This document shows, in pieces, positions 26,290 to 37,762 of a DNA stretch of 39,506 nucleotides (positions are counted from its first letter, which is position 1; every line of letters begins with the position of its first letter). The notes below the pieces were generated by a model. That model saw only the letters and a list, made by a program, of their open reading frames with translations. It had not been told where the DNA came from and made no database searches. A program made the translations under genes and the position numbers. The DNA is from Muribaculaceae bacterium (GTDB lineage: Bacteria; Bacteroidota; Bacteroidia; Bacteroidales; Muribaculaceae): contig JAGCUP010000148.1 in assembly GCA_017962765.1 (NCBI GenBank), positions 1 to 39,506 on the forward strand. Reading direction: 5' to 3'.

Positions 26290-27867
26290 TTAAGCACTGT
26301 ATTTACCGGCAATCTCGGCGGCCGCGTTCTTGAGCTTGGCCATCACGTCGTCGTCAATTTTTCCTGCCGCAAGCACGTCGAGCACGTCGGTCTGGTGCTT
26401 GGCATGGAGATACTGCAAGAATAGCTTCTCAAACTCGGCTACACGGTCGAGGGGCACCTTCTCGAGCAGGCCGTTCACACCGCAATAGATGATGGCCACC
26501 TGGTCTTCAACAGCCACCGGCTGATATTGCGGCTGGACGAGCAGTCGCTCGTTCTTGCGGCCCGTATCAATGGTGCGTGCGGTCACCGGGTCGATATCGC
26601 CACCAAACTTGGTGAACGATTCGAGCTCGCGGAACTGCGCCTGGGCAATCTTGAGCGTACCGGCCACCTTCTTCATGCACTTGATTTGGGCGTTACCACC
26701 CACACGCGACACCGAGATACCCACATTCACGGCCGGACGGATACCGTTGTTGAACAAACCCGTCTCGAGGTAAATCTGGCCGTCGGTAATCGAAATCACG
26801 TTGGTGGGGATATAGGCGCTCACGTCGCCGGCCTGCGTCTCGATGATGGGAAGGGCGGTGAGCGAACCACCGCCTTTCACGCGGTCCTTGAGCACGGCGG
26901 GCAGGTCGTTCATGGCCTCGGCCACCTTTTGGTTCTCATTTATCTTGGCGGCACGCTCGAGCAAACGGCTGTGCAGATAGAAGATATCGCCGGGATAAGC
27001 CTCGCGGCCACTGGGGCGCTTGAGGATGAGCGAAATCTCGCGGTAGGCCACAGCCTGCTTCGACAAGTCGTCATAGACGACGAGCGCATCGCGGCCCGTG
27101 TCGCGGAAATACTCGCCAATGGCGGCACCGGCAAAGGGCGCATAGTAACGCATCGAAGCCGAGTCGGCTGCGGTGGCGGCGATGACCACGCTATAGGGCA
27201 TGGCACCATATTGGGTGAGCTTATTGACGAGCGCAGCCACGGTCGAAGCCTTCTGTCCAATGGCGACATAGATGCAATAGACCGGTTTACCGGCCTCGTA
27301 GCCCGCCTGTTGGTTGATGATGGTGTCAACGGCGATGGCTGTTTTACCAATCTGGCGGTCACCGATAATAAGCTCGCGCTGCCCACGTCCAATGGGAATC
27401 ATCGAGTCGATGGCCTTGAGGCCCGTCTGTAACGGTTGGTTCACAGGCTGGCGGAAAATGACACCAGGAGCCTTGCGCTCCAACGGCAGGCGCACGAGAT
27501 CGCCTTCGATGGGTCCACGGCCGTCGATGGGCTCGCCCAGCACGTTGATGACGCGTCACAGCAGTCCCTCGCCCACGGGAATTGAGGCGATTTCGCCTGT
27601 GCGGCGCACCTTCATTCCCTCGGCAACGCTGTCGACGTTATCCATAAGAATCACGCCCACGTTGCTTTCCTCGAGGTTCATGGCCACGCCAGTAACGCCG
27701 TTCTCAAACTCCACGAGTTCGTTGGCCTCCACGTTGTCGAGGCCATAGACATGCGCCACGCCGTCGCCCACCTCAAGCACGGTTCCCACTTCTTCAAAGG
27801 CTACCGTCTGCTGGAGGTTGCTGAGCTGTTGTTTCAGTATGTCGGATATTTCACTTGGGTTAATCAT
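26290..27867 (-). CDS. atpA: F1Fo ATP synthase alpha subunit, interrupted by an in-frame TGA
   Basis: The full reading frame would encode 525 aa, the normal length. Residues 1-103 (27867-27559) form the beta-barrel domain, ending [11 protein letters not shown]. The next codon is TGA (27558-27556) where the family has Gly ([16 protein letters not shown]); the expected GGA differs by one base. After it the frame continues intact, [14 protein letters not shown], with P-loop GDRQIGKT (169-176) and [15 protein letters not shown], to SA at the end. A GTG 12 bases after the stop (27543-27541) could restart translation, giving a 417-aa piece. A sequencing error, a strain-specific nonsense mutation or a split alpha subunit are all possible; error is the simplest reading, since the subunit is central to the enzyme. 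Confidence 0.9.
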
Positions 27868-27877
27868 CTCACTATTG

Positions 27878-28417
27878 TTAACTTAGGAGTTTTAATCGCA
27901 ATTTATCAATTTGGGTTTTCACCGACGCGTCAAGTTCCTTGTCGTCGATATTGACCACAAAACCGCCAATGAGCGCGGGATTGACCGCAGTGCTCAGTTC
28001 CAACTGCTTGTCGCCGAGCTTATGCGACACCATGGCCACAATCTTGTCGACCTCGCTCTGGGGTAGGCTGGCGGCGGTGACCACCTCGACACGCGCGATG
28101 CCGTAGCTCTCGCGGTAGAGTTTGAGGAAGGCCCGCGCAATGGCGCGCAAGAAGTCCTCACGCTTTTTCTCCACCACCAAGCGCATGAACTTCGCCGATG
28201 AGCCGTCAGGTGCGGCGCTGGCGGCGCTGCACAGCAGCGACATCTTCTCGTCGATGGGCAGGAAAGGGTTGCCCACAGCCTTTTTGAGCTGCGAGGCCTC
28301 CTGGTAGCTGCGGTCGAGGGCTTTCATTTCGCCATAGACACGCTGCTCGTCGCCATTCTCGAGTGCGAGCTTGTAGAGGGCGCGCGCATATCGGTTAGGA
28401 ATCAGTCCGTCATTCAT
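27878..28417 (-). CDS. atpH: F1Fo ATP synthase delta subunit
   Basis: 179-aa stalk protein that joins F1 to the b subunits. It shows the family N-terminus NRYARALYKLALENGDEQRV and the C-terminal signature VNPALIGGFVVNIDDKELDA followed by SVKTQIDKLRLKLLS. Sits 15 bp after atpF and 10 bp before atpA. Confidence 0.95.
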   Translation of the reverse strand: MNDGLIPNRYARALYKLALENGDEQRVYGEMKALDRSYQEASQLKKAVGNPFLPIDEKMSLLCSAASAAPDGSSAKFMRLVVEKKREDFLRAIARAFLKLYRESYGIARVEVVTAASLPQSEVDKIVAMVSHKLGDKQLELSTAVNPALIGGFVVNIDDKELDASVKTQIDKLRLKLLS

Positions 28418-28432
28418 CGGGTCAAGGGGCTA

Positions 28433-28930
28433 TCAGTTGTAATTCTCCACTTCGTTGAGCAATTTGTCGACGAGCTCGCGCTGCGCCTTGTCGTCGGCCA
28501 TGCGCTCGCGCACCACCTGTTCGGCGATTTGCAACGCGTAGGCACCCACTTCCTGGCGCAACTGGTGCTCGCTTTCCTTGCGGGCTTGCTCAATGGAAAC
28601 TTGCGCGGCCTCGGTGACCTTGCGGGCCTCGACGGCGGCTTGCTCCTTGGCCTCCTCGATGATTTGGGTCTTCATCTTGGCGGCGTCGCGCAATATGTCG
28701 GCCTGTTGTTTCTGGGCTTCGGCCACCAGCTTGTCGGCCTCGGCGCGGGCGTTGTCGAGTTTCGACTTCGCCTCCTGCGCATAAGCCACACCCTTGTCAA
28801 TCAAGTCGGCACGGTCTTCCATGCCCTTAATGATGACGGGCCAGACAAACTTGGCGAGGATGAAATAGAGCAGCGCAAAGGCCACAAACATCCAAAACAC
28901 CAGGCCAAATTCAGGCTGAAATAGTTCCAT
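28433..28930 (-). CDS. atpF: F1Fo ATP synthase b subunit
   Basis: 165-aa peripheral stalk. One N-terminal membrane helix (FGLVFWMFVAFALLYFILAK), then FVWPVIIKGMEDRADLID and a long charged coiled coil rich in Ala, Glu and Lys (KLDNARAEADKLVAEAQKQQ). Only one b-type gene is present, as expected in this group. Sits 46 bp after atpE and 15 bp before atpH. Confidence 0.95.
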   Translation of the reverse strand: MELFQPEFGLVFWMFVAFALLYFILAKFVWPVIIKGMEDRADLIDKGVAYAQEAKSKLDNARAEADKLVAEAQKQQADILRDAAKMKTQIIEEAKEQAAVEARKVTEAAQVSIEQARKESEHQLRQEVGAYALQIAEQVVRERMADDKAQRELVDKLLNEVENYN

Positions 28931-28976
28931 TTACTCTCTGTAAGTTGAATGTGTGAATAATGGGGACACTACCGAA

Positions 28977-29273
<297 letters not shown>

Positions 29274-29327
29274 TTACTTTTTAAATTGTTTATAGTTTTG
29301 TTATTTATTTCTCTAATTAAAAATCAT

Positions 29328-30413
29328 TTAGGCTTCGGCGATCTCCTCATGCTTTTCCTCGTGGAGGTGTGCCATATTAATGAAGATGGTGCTCAGGAGG
29401 GTGAACACATACGCCTGGATAAAGCTGATAAGCGTATCGAGCACCAGCATGAACAACGCCAGCGCCACGCTCACCACCGAGGTGCCAATGCCCACTCCCA
29501 ACGAGAATTTCTCGGTAAAGATGAAGGTAAGCAGGATGAGCACGATGACCACCATGTGGCCGCCCAGCATATTGGCAAAGAGACGGACCATGAGGGCCAA
29601 GGGTTTGGTGAAAATTCCCAAGAACTCGATGATGGGCATCATGGGCACGGGGCACTTGAGCGCCACGGGCACGTCGGGCCAGAAGATGTCTTTCCAGTAA
29701 TGCTTGGTACCCGTAAGGTTGGTGATGGCGAAAGTGATGAGCGCCAGCACCATGGTCACAGCCAAGTTACCGGTGAGGTTGGCACCGCCTGGGAAAATTA
29801 CGATAAGGCCCAACAGGTTCATGGTGAGGATGAAGAAGAAGGCCGTCAACAGGTAAGGGGCATATTTCTTCGCATCGCGACCCATGATGGGGCGTATCGT
29901 GTCAGTATAAACGAAATCCACAATCAGCTCGAGGAAGGCTGTGCCCTTGCGCGGCGCCTTCATACCATAGCGACGATACCACTTCCTCACGCTGAACATC
30001 ATCAGCACCACCAGCAGGGCCGCAATCATGATGCCGGCCACATTTTTGGTGATGGAGAAGTCCCAGGGGCGATATCCGTCGGCCGTACCGTCGTCCTGCA
30101 CCACCTTACCCTTGTGGGCGCCCTCGGCGGCAATCTTGAAACCTTCGTAGGTCTCGCCGCCGGTGATGCGGCTCGAGAGGAAAGCGTGCCAGCCACCGTC
30201 CTTGTCGCGCACGATGATGGGCAACGGGATGCGGCGCCCATGGTTGAAGGGCACCTCCCATCCGTAGGCGTCGCCGAGGTGCTCAAAGATAATTTCCTTG
30301 GCGTTCACCTCGTGGTTCGCCTCGTCCTTGTGATGGCGGGCATTCTCGATGAATCCCCAAGCCATGAGCGCGGCGAGAACCAGGACGACTATCGTTGTAA
30401 TAACTTTTTTCAT
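29328..30413 (-). CDS. atpB: F1Fo ATP synthase a subunit (long Bacteroidetes form)
   Basis: 361-aa proton-channel stator. It starts at the ATG at 30413 (MKKVITTIVVLVLAALMAWG, signal-like). An upstream in-frame ATG at 30449 would overlap atpC and is less likely. A roughly 110-residue extracytoplasmic N-terminal region precedes the channel, as is usual in Bacteroidetes. The essential arginine lies in LALMVRLFANMLGGHMVV (R277 counted from this start), and the final helix has FIQAYVFTLLSTIFINMA. It ends HEEKHEEIAEA. 23 bp after atpC and 60 bp before atpE. Confidence 0.94.
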   Translation of the reverse strand: MKKVITTIVVLVLAALMAWGFIENARHHKDEANHEVNAKEIIFEHLGDAYGWEVPFNHGRRIPLPIIVRDKDGGWHAFLSSRITGGETYEGFKIAAEGAHKGKVVQDDGTADGYRPWDFSITKNVAGIMIAALLVVLMMFSVRKWYRRYGMKAPRKGTAFLELIVDFVYTDTIRPIMGRDAKKYAPYLLTAFFFILTMNLLGLIVIFPGGANLTGNLAVTMVLALITFAITNLTGTKHYWKDIFWPDVPVALKCPVPMMPIIEFLGIFTKPLALMVRLFANMLGGHMVVIVLILLTFIFTEKFSLGVGIGTSVVSVALALFMLVLDTLISFIQAYVFTLLSTIFINMAHLHEEKHEEIAEA

Positions 30414-30436
30414 GCGAAAAGGGTTATCTCGTTTTT

Positions 30437-30670
30437 TCAATATAGACACACGTTCACCATGTTATTCTTCACGTCGGCCACGCCGCCGGCGATTTCACGC
30501 TCCACGACCTCCTCGCCCTGGCGGTAGCTCATAGTACCGGGCACGAGCGCCGAGATGAGCGCGGCATGATTTTGCAGCACCTGGAACGAGCCGAGCGCGC
30601 CGGGCAGCGTCACCTGGTCCACCTCGCCTTCAAACTCGATTTTCTCGGCCGAAATGATTTTGAGTGTCAT
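30437..30670 (-). CDS. atpC: F1Fo ATP synthase epsilon subunit, N-terminal domain only
   Basis: 77 aa. The beta-sandwich domain is complete (MTLKIISAEKIEFEGEVDQV, LPGALGSFQVLQNHAALISA, EREIAGGVADVKNNMVNVCL). The C-terminal two-helix domain found in about 130-aa epsilon subunits, which can inhibit ATP hydrolysis, is missing. Short forms are usual in Bacteroidetes, so this is probably not a truncation. 37 bp after atpD. No extra small gene is found between atpC and atpB. Confidence 0.93.
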   Translation of the reverse strand: MTLKIISAEKIEFEGEVDQVTLPGALGSFQVLQNHAALISALVPGTMSYRQGEEVVEREIAGGVADVKNNMVNVCLY

Positions 30671-30707
30671 GCGTTTATCGTTTTAAGAATGAATAGTGAA
30701 CTGTTTA

Positions 30708-33334
<2,627 letters not shown>

Positions 33335-33382
33335 AATATATCTTGTCGTTAATGAATTATCGCTTTTTGATTGATGTGTCGC

Positions 33383-35032
33383 TTATCGGTCAATATCGGG
33401 AATCACATAGTCGATACTCGCAGTGATGGTGATAAGGTCGGCAATAAGATTGTCCTTGCAAGTGAGGTCCACGATGCCCACGAGGTTGAAGCACGGACTC
33501 TGGAAATGCAGACGGTAGGGATGCTGGAAAGGCTTGCCCTCGCCGTCACTCTCCAAATAAACACCAAAAGTGCCACGGCTGGCTTCCACTTGCTGATACC
33601 AGTGTCCCTTGGGCAACTTGATAATCTTGGGCACCTTGGGGGCGACGAATTCGTTGCCCTCCTCGGCCTCGAGCATGTCGCAAGCCTGGCGCAAGATTTT
33701 GATGCTCTCTTCCATCTCGCGCATGCGCACCATGTAACGAGCCATACTGTCGCCGCCCTGCTCAATGATTTCGTCAAATTCCACCTCATTATATAAGGAA
33801 TAGGGGTGAGTCTTACGCACGTCGCAGTGCACGCCGCTTGCGCGCCCGCTGGGGCCGGTGATGGCGTAGGAGAGGGCGTCGTCCTGCTTGAGAATGCCCA
33901 CGCCCGTCATGCGGTTCACAGCAATCACGTTTCCGGTGAACAGCTTGTGGTATTCCTTGAGGGCCTTCTCGATTTGGTCGCAAGCCTTGCGCACGTCGGC
34001 CACGAAGTCGGGATGCACGTCGGCCACCACGCCGCCAATGGTCATGTAGCTCATCGACATGCGGGCACCGCATGTCTTGTCGAAGATATCGTAAATGAGC
34101 TCACGCTCGCGGAAACCGTAGAAGAAGGCCGTCGTCGCACCCTGGTCCATCGTGAGGCAGCCGTAGCTCAACAAGTGGCTCGAAAGACGCATCAACTCGT
34201 CCATCATCATGCGGATGAGCTCGGCGCGGTGAGGCACCTCAAGGCCGAGTGCTTTCTCGATGCACAAGCACAGGCAGTGGCGGTTGATATGGGCCGACAT
34301 GTAATCGAGGCGCTCGGGATAGAGCAGCGTCTGGGGATAGGTGAGGTCCTCGCACATCTTCTCGATGCCGCGATGGATATATCCGCTCACCACGTCCACC
34401 TTCTTGACCATCTCGCCCTCAATTGAGGCACGATAGCGCATCACGCCGTGCGTCGACGGGTGCTGCGGTCCCACGTTGACGACATATTCATCGTCGTCGA
34501 ACACTTTCTTGTCCACGCGCGTCACATTACCTTCCTCGTCTTCGACAAGCGTGTAGGTGTCATCCTCGTTCTGCTCGTCGTCAAGACGGAGCGGATTGAG
34601 CTCGGGCGAGGCGTCGTAGTCCTTGCGCAGCGGGTGTCCCACCCAGTCGTTGCGCAGGAAAAAGCGGCGCATGTCGGGGTGGTTGATGAATTCGATGCCG
34701 AAGAAGTCATAAACCTCGCGCTCTTGATAGTTGGCCACGGCCCACACGTCGCTTACGCTGTGCAGACGGGGTTGCTCGCGGTCGGCGGTTGCCACGCGCA
34801 CATGGATAATGTCGAGCGTCTGGCTGTTCGAAAGGTAATACATGCAGCCCAGTTCCTCCTTCCAATCGACGCCCACGAGGGCCATCAGGTAGTCGAAGCC
34901 CAACTCCTGCTTAAGTGCCACGGCCAGCGCATGCCACTCGGCATCGGGTACAGTCACCAGCAGGAACTCGCCGTCGGCGTCAAATTGTGCGGCGGGGCAA
35001 AGGTTGCTTATCTGTTCTTGTATAGTTGCCAT
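33383..35032 (-). CDS. nuoCD: Fused NADH-quinone oxidoreductase-like subunit C/D
   Basis: 549 aa. Residues 1 to about 165 are the NuoC (30 kDa) part, with VGVDWKEELGCMYYLSNSQT, EREVYDFFGIEFINHPDMRR and FLRNDWVGHPLRKDYD. An acidic linker follows (DDEQNEDDTYTLVEDEEG). The NuoD (49 kDa) part starts at VNVGPQHPSTHGVMRY and has YIHRGIEKM, the YMSAHINRHC segment and a C-terminus ending SIDYVIPDIDR, whose residues line the quinone site. The C/D fusion also occurs in enterobacteria. 26 bp after nuoB. Confidence 0.96.
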   Translation of the reverse strand: MATIQEQISNLCPAAQFDADGEFLLVTVPDAEWHALAVALKQELGFDYLMALVGVDWKEELGCMYYLSNSQTLDIIHVRVATADREQPRLHSVSDVWAVANYQEREVYDFFGIEFINHPDMRRFFLRNDWVGHPLRKDYDASPELNPLRLDDEQNEDDTYTLVEDEEGNVTRVDKKVFDDDEYVVNVGPQHPSTHGVMRYRASIEGEMVKKVDVVSGYIHRGIEKMCEDLTYPQTLLYPERLDYMSAHINRHCLCLCIEKALGLEVPHRAELIRMMMDELMRLSSHLLSYGCLTMDQGATTAFFYGFRERELIYDIFDKTCGARMSMSYMTIGGVVADVHPDFVADVRKACDQIEKALKEYHKLFTGNVIAVNRMTGVGILKQDDALSYAITGPSGRASGVHCDVRKTHPYSLYNEVEFDEIIEQGGDSMARYMVRMREMEESIKILRQACDMLEAEEGNEFVAPKVPKIIKLPKGHWYQQVEASRGTFGVYLESDGEGKPFQHPYRLHFQSPCFNLVGIVDLTCKDNLIADLITITASIDYVIPDIDR

Positions 35033-35058
35033 ATATGGGATTATTATTAGTCACGGGG

Positions 35059-35712
35059 TTACTGCTCGGTTTTCTCGTTCTCGACGGCCTGCGGGGTTTC
35101 AGTCTCGGCCTCAACAGGCGCGGCGGTGAGTCCTTCAAAGAACTCTTTGCGTTTCTCCTTGCGGTTGACGCCGCCAAAGAACTTCTGCACCTTGATTTTG
35201 CGCTGCAGCTGCATCAGGCCGTAGAACATGGCCTCGGGACGCGGCGGGCAGCCAGGCACGTACACATCAACGGGAATAATCTCGTCGATGCCCTTCACCA
35301 CGCAGTAGCTGTTTTTAAATGGGCCACCGCTCACCGTGCAGCCACCGCACGCGATGACATACTTGGGCTCGGCCATCTGCTCATAGAGGCGCTTGAGCAC
35401 CGGCGCCATACGGTAGGTGATGGTGCCCTGGCACATGATATAGTCGGCTTGGCGGGGGCTGTTGCGCGCCACCTCGAAACCGAAGCGAGCCATGTCGTAA
35501 CGTGCCGCGCCCAAGCACATAAACTCGATGGCGCAGCAGCTCGTGCCGAAACAGAAAGGCCACAGCGAGTTGCTGATGCCCCAATTGATGAGCTGGTCGA
35601 GCTTGCCCACCACCACATTGGTGCCACCGGCGCGCAACTGCTCCACGAGGTTGTCGATATATTCGTTGTTCTTGAAGTCCTCGTGCTTCATGCTCTTGAT
35701 TTTCACTTCCAT
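35059..35712 (-). CDS. nuoB: NADH-quinone oxidoreductase-like subunit B
   Basis: 217 aa, carries the terminal [4Fe-4S] cluster N2 next to the quinone. Ligand motifs: FGTSCCAIEFM (the paired Cys), IACGGCTVSGG and VPGCPPRPEAM. An Ala/Glu/Lys-rich C-terminal extension (EFFEGLTAAPVEAETETPQA to the end) goes beyond the core. The frame is open far upstream, but the ATG at 35712 starts the family sequence (MEVKIKSMKHEDF) and overlaps the nuoA stop by 10 bp, suggesting coupled translation. Confidence 0.95.
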   Translation of the reverse strand: MEVKIKSMKHEDFKNNEYIDNLVEQLRAGGTNVVVGKLDQLINWGISNSLWPFCFGTSCCAIEFMCLGAARYDMARFGFEVARNSPRQADYIMCQGTITYRMAPVLKRLYEQMAEPKYVIACGGCTVSGGPFKNSYCVVKGIDEIIPVDVYVPGCPPRPEAMFYGLMQLQRKIKVQKFFGGVNRKEKRKEFFEGLTAAPVEAETETPQAVENEKTEQ

Positions 35713-36071
35713 CGCAGCGCTCCTTTCTTCCAGGCGTAAGCCAGACCTAAAATGAGAATGAACAAGAACGTGCCGGCAGCGGGCAGCGCGGCGGGTCCCA
35801 AGGCGCGTGTCACCTTGGCCCACGGGAAGAGAAACACCGTTTCCACGTCGAACATGAGGAAAAGGATTGCAAACAGGTAGTACCCCACGTGGAACTGCGC
35901 CATGCTGTCGCCGCGCGTGGGAATACCGCACTCGTAGGTCTCACCCTTCTTCTGGGTGAAGCTGCGTGGAGCAAGCAAGCCCGCGATAATCAGCGCAGCG
36001 GCCACCAGCACCACGCCGGTGAGCGCCGCCGTCACGGAGAGTGTCGAGCTCCCAATAGCCAATAATACCAT
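35703..36071 (-). CDS. nuoA: NADH-quinone oxidoreductase-like subunit A
   Basis: 122 aa with three membrane helices. The family loop YECGIPTRGDSMAQFHVGYY and helix LFAILFLMFDVETVFLFPWA are clear. First gene of the nuo-atp block. It overlaps nuoB by 10 bp. Upstream are only an A/T-rich 33-bp stretch, then a terminator (36105-36163), then a long leader and promoter, so transcription must pass the terminator to reach this gene. Confidence 0.95.
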   Translation of the reverse strand: MVLLAIGSSTLSVTAALTGVVLVAAALIIAGLLAPRSFTQKKGETYECGIPTRGDSMAQFHVGYYLFAILFLMFDVETVFLFPWAKVTRALGPAALPAAGTFLFILILGLAYAWKKGALRWK

Positions 36072-36104
36072 AATTCTTTATCTTTTTATTTTTCAGTTAC
36101 TCAC

Positions 36105-36163
36105 AAAAAAGAATGAGCCATAACAGCCGGTGCACGAGCACCCGGGGCGGCTATGACTCATTC
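36105..36163 (-). terminator. Intrinsic terminator in the nuoA leader
   Basis: On the minus strand GAATGAG (36163-36157) pairs with CTCATTC (36117-36111). Inside are further pairings (AGCC/GGCT-type and GGTGC-TCGT-GCACC), and T6 follows at 36110-36105. This is a complete terminator placed 33 bp before the nuoA start codon. Confidence 0.8.
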
Positions 36164-36361
36164 CGGTCTATAGATAATTGTGTGGAAAGGAGGGGGCAGG
36201 CCTGGCTATGGCACGACAAGCCGGCCCGCAACGCGAGAGGCTTGTTTACTATGATATGTGCCATTGTCATCACCTGTTGTTCCTTAATTTGCCCTATAAC
36301 ACTTACTTGCACCACATTATGCCCAAACAGTGGGGCTTAACACGGCGCGAAGTGCCTTAAA
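36105..36361 (-). ncRNA. Candidate untranslated leader or small RNA upstream of nuoA
   Basis: From the expected transcription start just after the -7 element (about 36361) to the end of the terminator the RNA would be about 255 nt. It can form several local hairpins (for example GCCC..GGGC, and the GC-rich segment around 36205-36235). The only minus-strand frame of any size is a 39-codon ATG frame ending in the terminator stem, which looks like no known protein. I could not match it to a known riboswitch or housekeeping RNA by eye. It may be an attenuator for the operon or a separate small RNA gene. Confidence 0.55.
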
Positions 36362-36367
36362 GCGGTG

Positions 36368-36398
36368 CAAATATACGACTTTTTTTTGACGCAACAAA
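36368..36398 (-). promoter_or_regulatory. Promoter of the nuoA leader and nuo-atp operon
   Basis: TTTG (36398-36395), 19-bp spacer, TATATTTG (36375-36368), then CACC. Full match to the Bacteroides consensus. No other promoter of this kind is seen between here and nuoA. Confidence 0.78.
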
Positions 36399-36542
36399 AT
36401 TTAACAACCTTAATTTTCGGGACTCTTTCAACCTCTTCCCCACCATGTTCCTGTGTACCGCCCCGTGTATTACGATACAGCACAAAAAATAGCTATTGCC
36501 CAAAATGAGACCCCATCTATGACCAAACTGGCCGATTCGGGC
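36399..36542. other. Intergenic, no gene seen
   Basis: Between the nuo promoter and the end of the acyltransferase gene. No supported coding frame. At its right edge a weak inverted repeat GCTCAA (36541-36546) / TTGAGC (36556-36561) overlaps the acyltransferase stop codon. Confidence 0.5.
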
Positions 36543-37547
36543 TCAATACAAATATTTGAGCAAGGGTATCTTGTTTGAGAGTTTTACTATGGCAAATGAG
36601 AGAGGAGCCGAAATTAACGCCGAACACAGGTACAGGGTCATCCCATGCTCCATGCCGCAAGCCTTCATCAGAAGGGTGGCAATAACTGGATGTGAGAGGT
36701 AGACAAGTATCGACATCTTTCTCATCATGCGCGAGGCCTCTTTATTGACAGGCAGGTTGTAAGCCAGCAACAGTACGGTTAACACCAGTGCCACTGGATA
36801 GAGCGATAGGAAAGAATCTGTCAAGAAATAAGAATCGCTCATGGACCACAAACGATAATGCTTGCATAGCGATAACTCAACAATAGCCAGTCCCACAAAA
36901 GCCACAAGCAGGAACCAGAAAGAGCCCGATTTCTTGAGCAGACACTCCTCGCGGAGTGCCAAATATCGCCCTAAAATGCAATAGGGGATGGCGGCAATAA
37001 ACGAGTTGCTCGCAAAACACTTCGAGGCAAAAGCGGTGAGCGTACTCCAACCTTCACTGTCGCTTAAATGGAAATAAGCCGAGTGCGACACACTCAGCAC
37101 CGCGCACAACACTCCCACCACGTAGAGCAGTGCCGGAGACCACTTCGACAATAGGTACACGACCCACATGCCCAGCAACAAGGCCATGAGATACCACGAG
37201 GCCAAAAAAGTGTTGTTCAAAAATAGCCCTATCATAAAATTCTTCAGGCCTTCGATGAACGAGCTATTGGCGAAAAAGCGCATGTAAACAATGGGCGATT
37301 CTATCACCAACCACACTACATAGAGCTGCGCAAGCCGCTTGAGATAACCAGCGATGGGCTTATTGCTTTTGAAATAAAAGAAACTGCTCACCACAAAGAA
37401 AAACGGAACCGCTATGCGGCACAGCGCCGTCACCCAATAATCGGTCTCAGGAAACGAAGCGAAAGGCTTGGTGTGCAGCGCAACGACCATCAATGCCGCC
37501 ACAAACTTGAAAACATCAACCGACGTAAGTTCTTTCTTTGTTGTCAT
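36543..37547 (-). CDS. Membrane acyltransferase (acyltransferase 3 / OafA-like family)
   Basis: 334 aa, about ten predicted membrane helices. It shows the family N-terminus SVDVFKFVAALMVVALHTKP with the conserved His, and CRIAVPFFFVVSSFFYFKSN with the conserved Arg. Members transfer acetyl or succinyl groups to sugars of polysaccharides, lipopolysaccharide or peptidoglycan; the acceptor here is unknown. The frame is open to 37595, but ATG 37547 lies just after a full promoter, while the earlier start would lie inside it. Single gene, no clear functional partner nearby. Confidence 0.85.
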   Translation of the reverse strand: MTTKKELTSVDVFKFVAALMVVALHTKPFASFPETDYWVTALCRIAVPFFFVVSSFFYFKSNKPIAGYLKRLAQLYVVWLVIESPIVYMRFFANSSFIEGLKNFMIGLFLNNTFLASWYLMALLLGMWVVYLLSKWSPALLYVVGVLCAVLSVSHSAYFHLSDSEGWSTLTAFASKCFASNSFIAAIPYCILGRYLALREECLLKKSGSFWFLLVAFVGLAIVELSLCKHYRLWSMSDSYFLTDSFLSLYPVALVLTVLLLAYNLPVNKEASRMMRKMSILVYLSHPVIATLLMKACGMEHGMTLYLCSALISAPLSFAIVKLSNKIPLLKYLY

Positions 37548-37565
37548 AATCGCGTTATTGTGGTG

Positions 37566-37596
37566 CAAAATTACGACTATTTTTTGAGGTAACAAA
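37566..37596 (-). promoter_or_regulatory. Promoter of the acyltransferase gene
   Basis: TTTG (37596-37593), 19-bp spacer, TAATTTTG (37573-37566), then CACC. The sequence around the -7 element (AGTCGTA..TTTGCACC) is nearly the same as in the nuo leader promoter. It sets the start codon at 37547. Confidence 0.78.
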
Positions 37597-37690
37597 TTTA
37601 GCCACCCTTATTTTCGTCTTCTTCAACCATGCCTACCCCGCCCCATTTTTCCTCTCTTTTTAAATATTTTTTTGTTTTTTTTGCGACAAA

Positions 37691-37723
37691 ATTGCCACAT
37701 TTTGAATTAAATGTGTAAATTTG
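37691..37723 (+). promoter_or_regulatory. Probable promoter of the dockerin/SusF-like gene
   Basis: -33 ATTG (three of four consensus bases, 37691-37694), 21-bp spacer, TAAATTTG (37716-37723), then C. It is 39 bp before the ATG. Confidence 0.6.
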
Positions 37724-37762
37724 CATTATTAAAACCATTGTTTTCTTAAAATCCTTTCTATT

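Noticed and set aside
27556..27558. UGA read as glycine (as in Gracilibacteria)
   Set aside because: Several genes here, including RNase H, the glycosyltransferase, nuoA and the acyltransferase, end in TGA, and glycine is otherwise encoded by GGN. A single TGA in one gene is not a code change.
30414..30449. Upstream ATG for atpB at 30449
   Set aside because: It would overlap atpC by 13 bp and add a charged stretch before an otherwise normal signal-like N-terminus. The ATG at 30413 fits the family better.
36154..36273. 39-codon leader frame as a real small protein
   Set aside because: It starts at an ATG with a weak upstream purine stretch and stops inside the terminator stem. The composition looks random and there is no amino-acid run typical of attenuation peptides.
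36105..36361. Cobalamin riboswitch in the nuoA leader
   Set aside because: The minus strand has AGCCAGGCCTGCC, which resembles the B12 box but lacks its central AGA, and the other conserved cobalamin elements are not seen.
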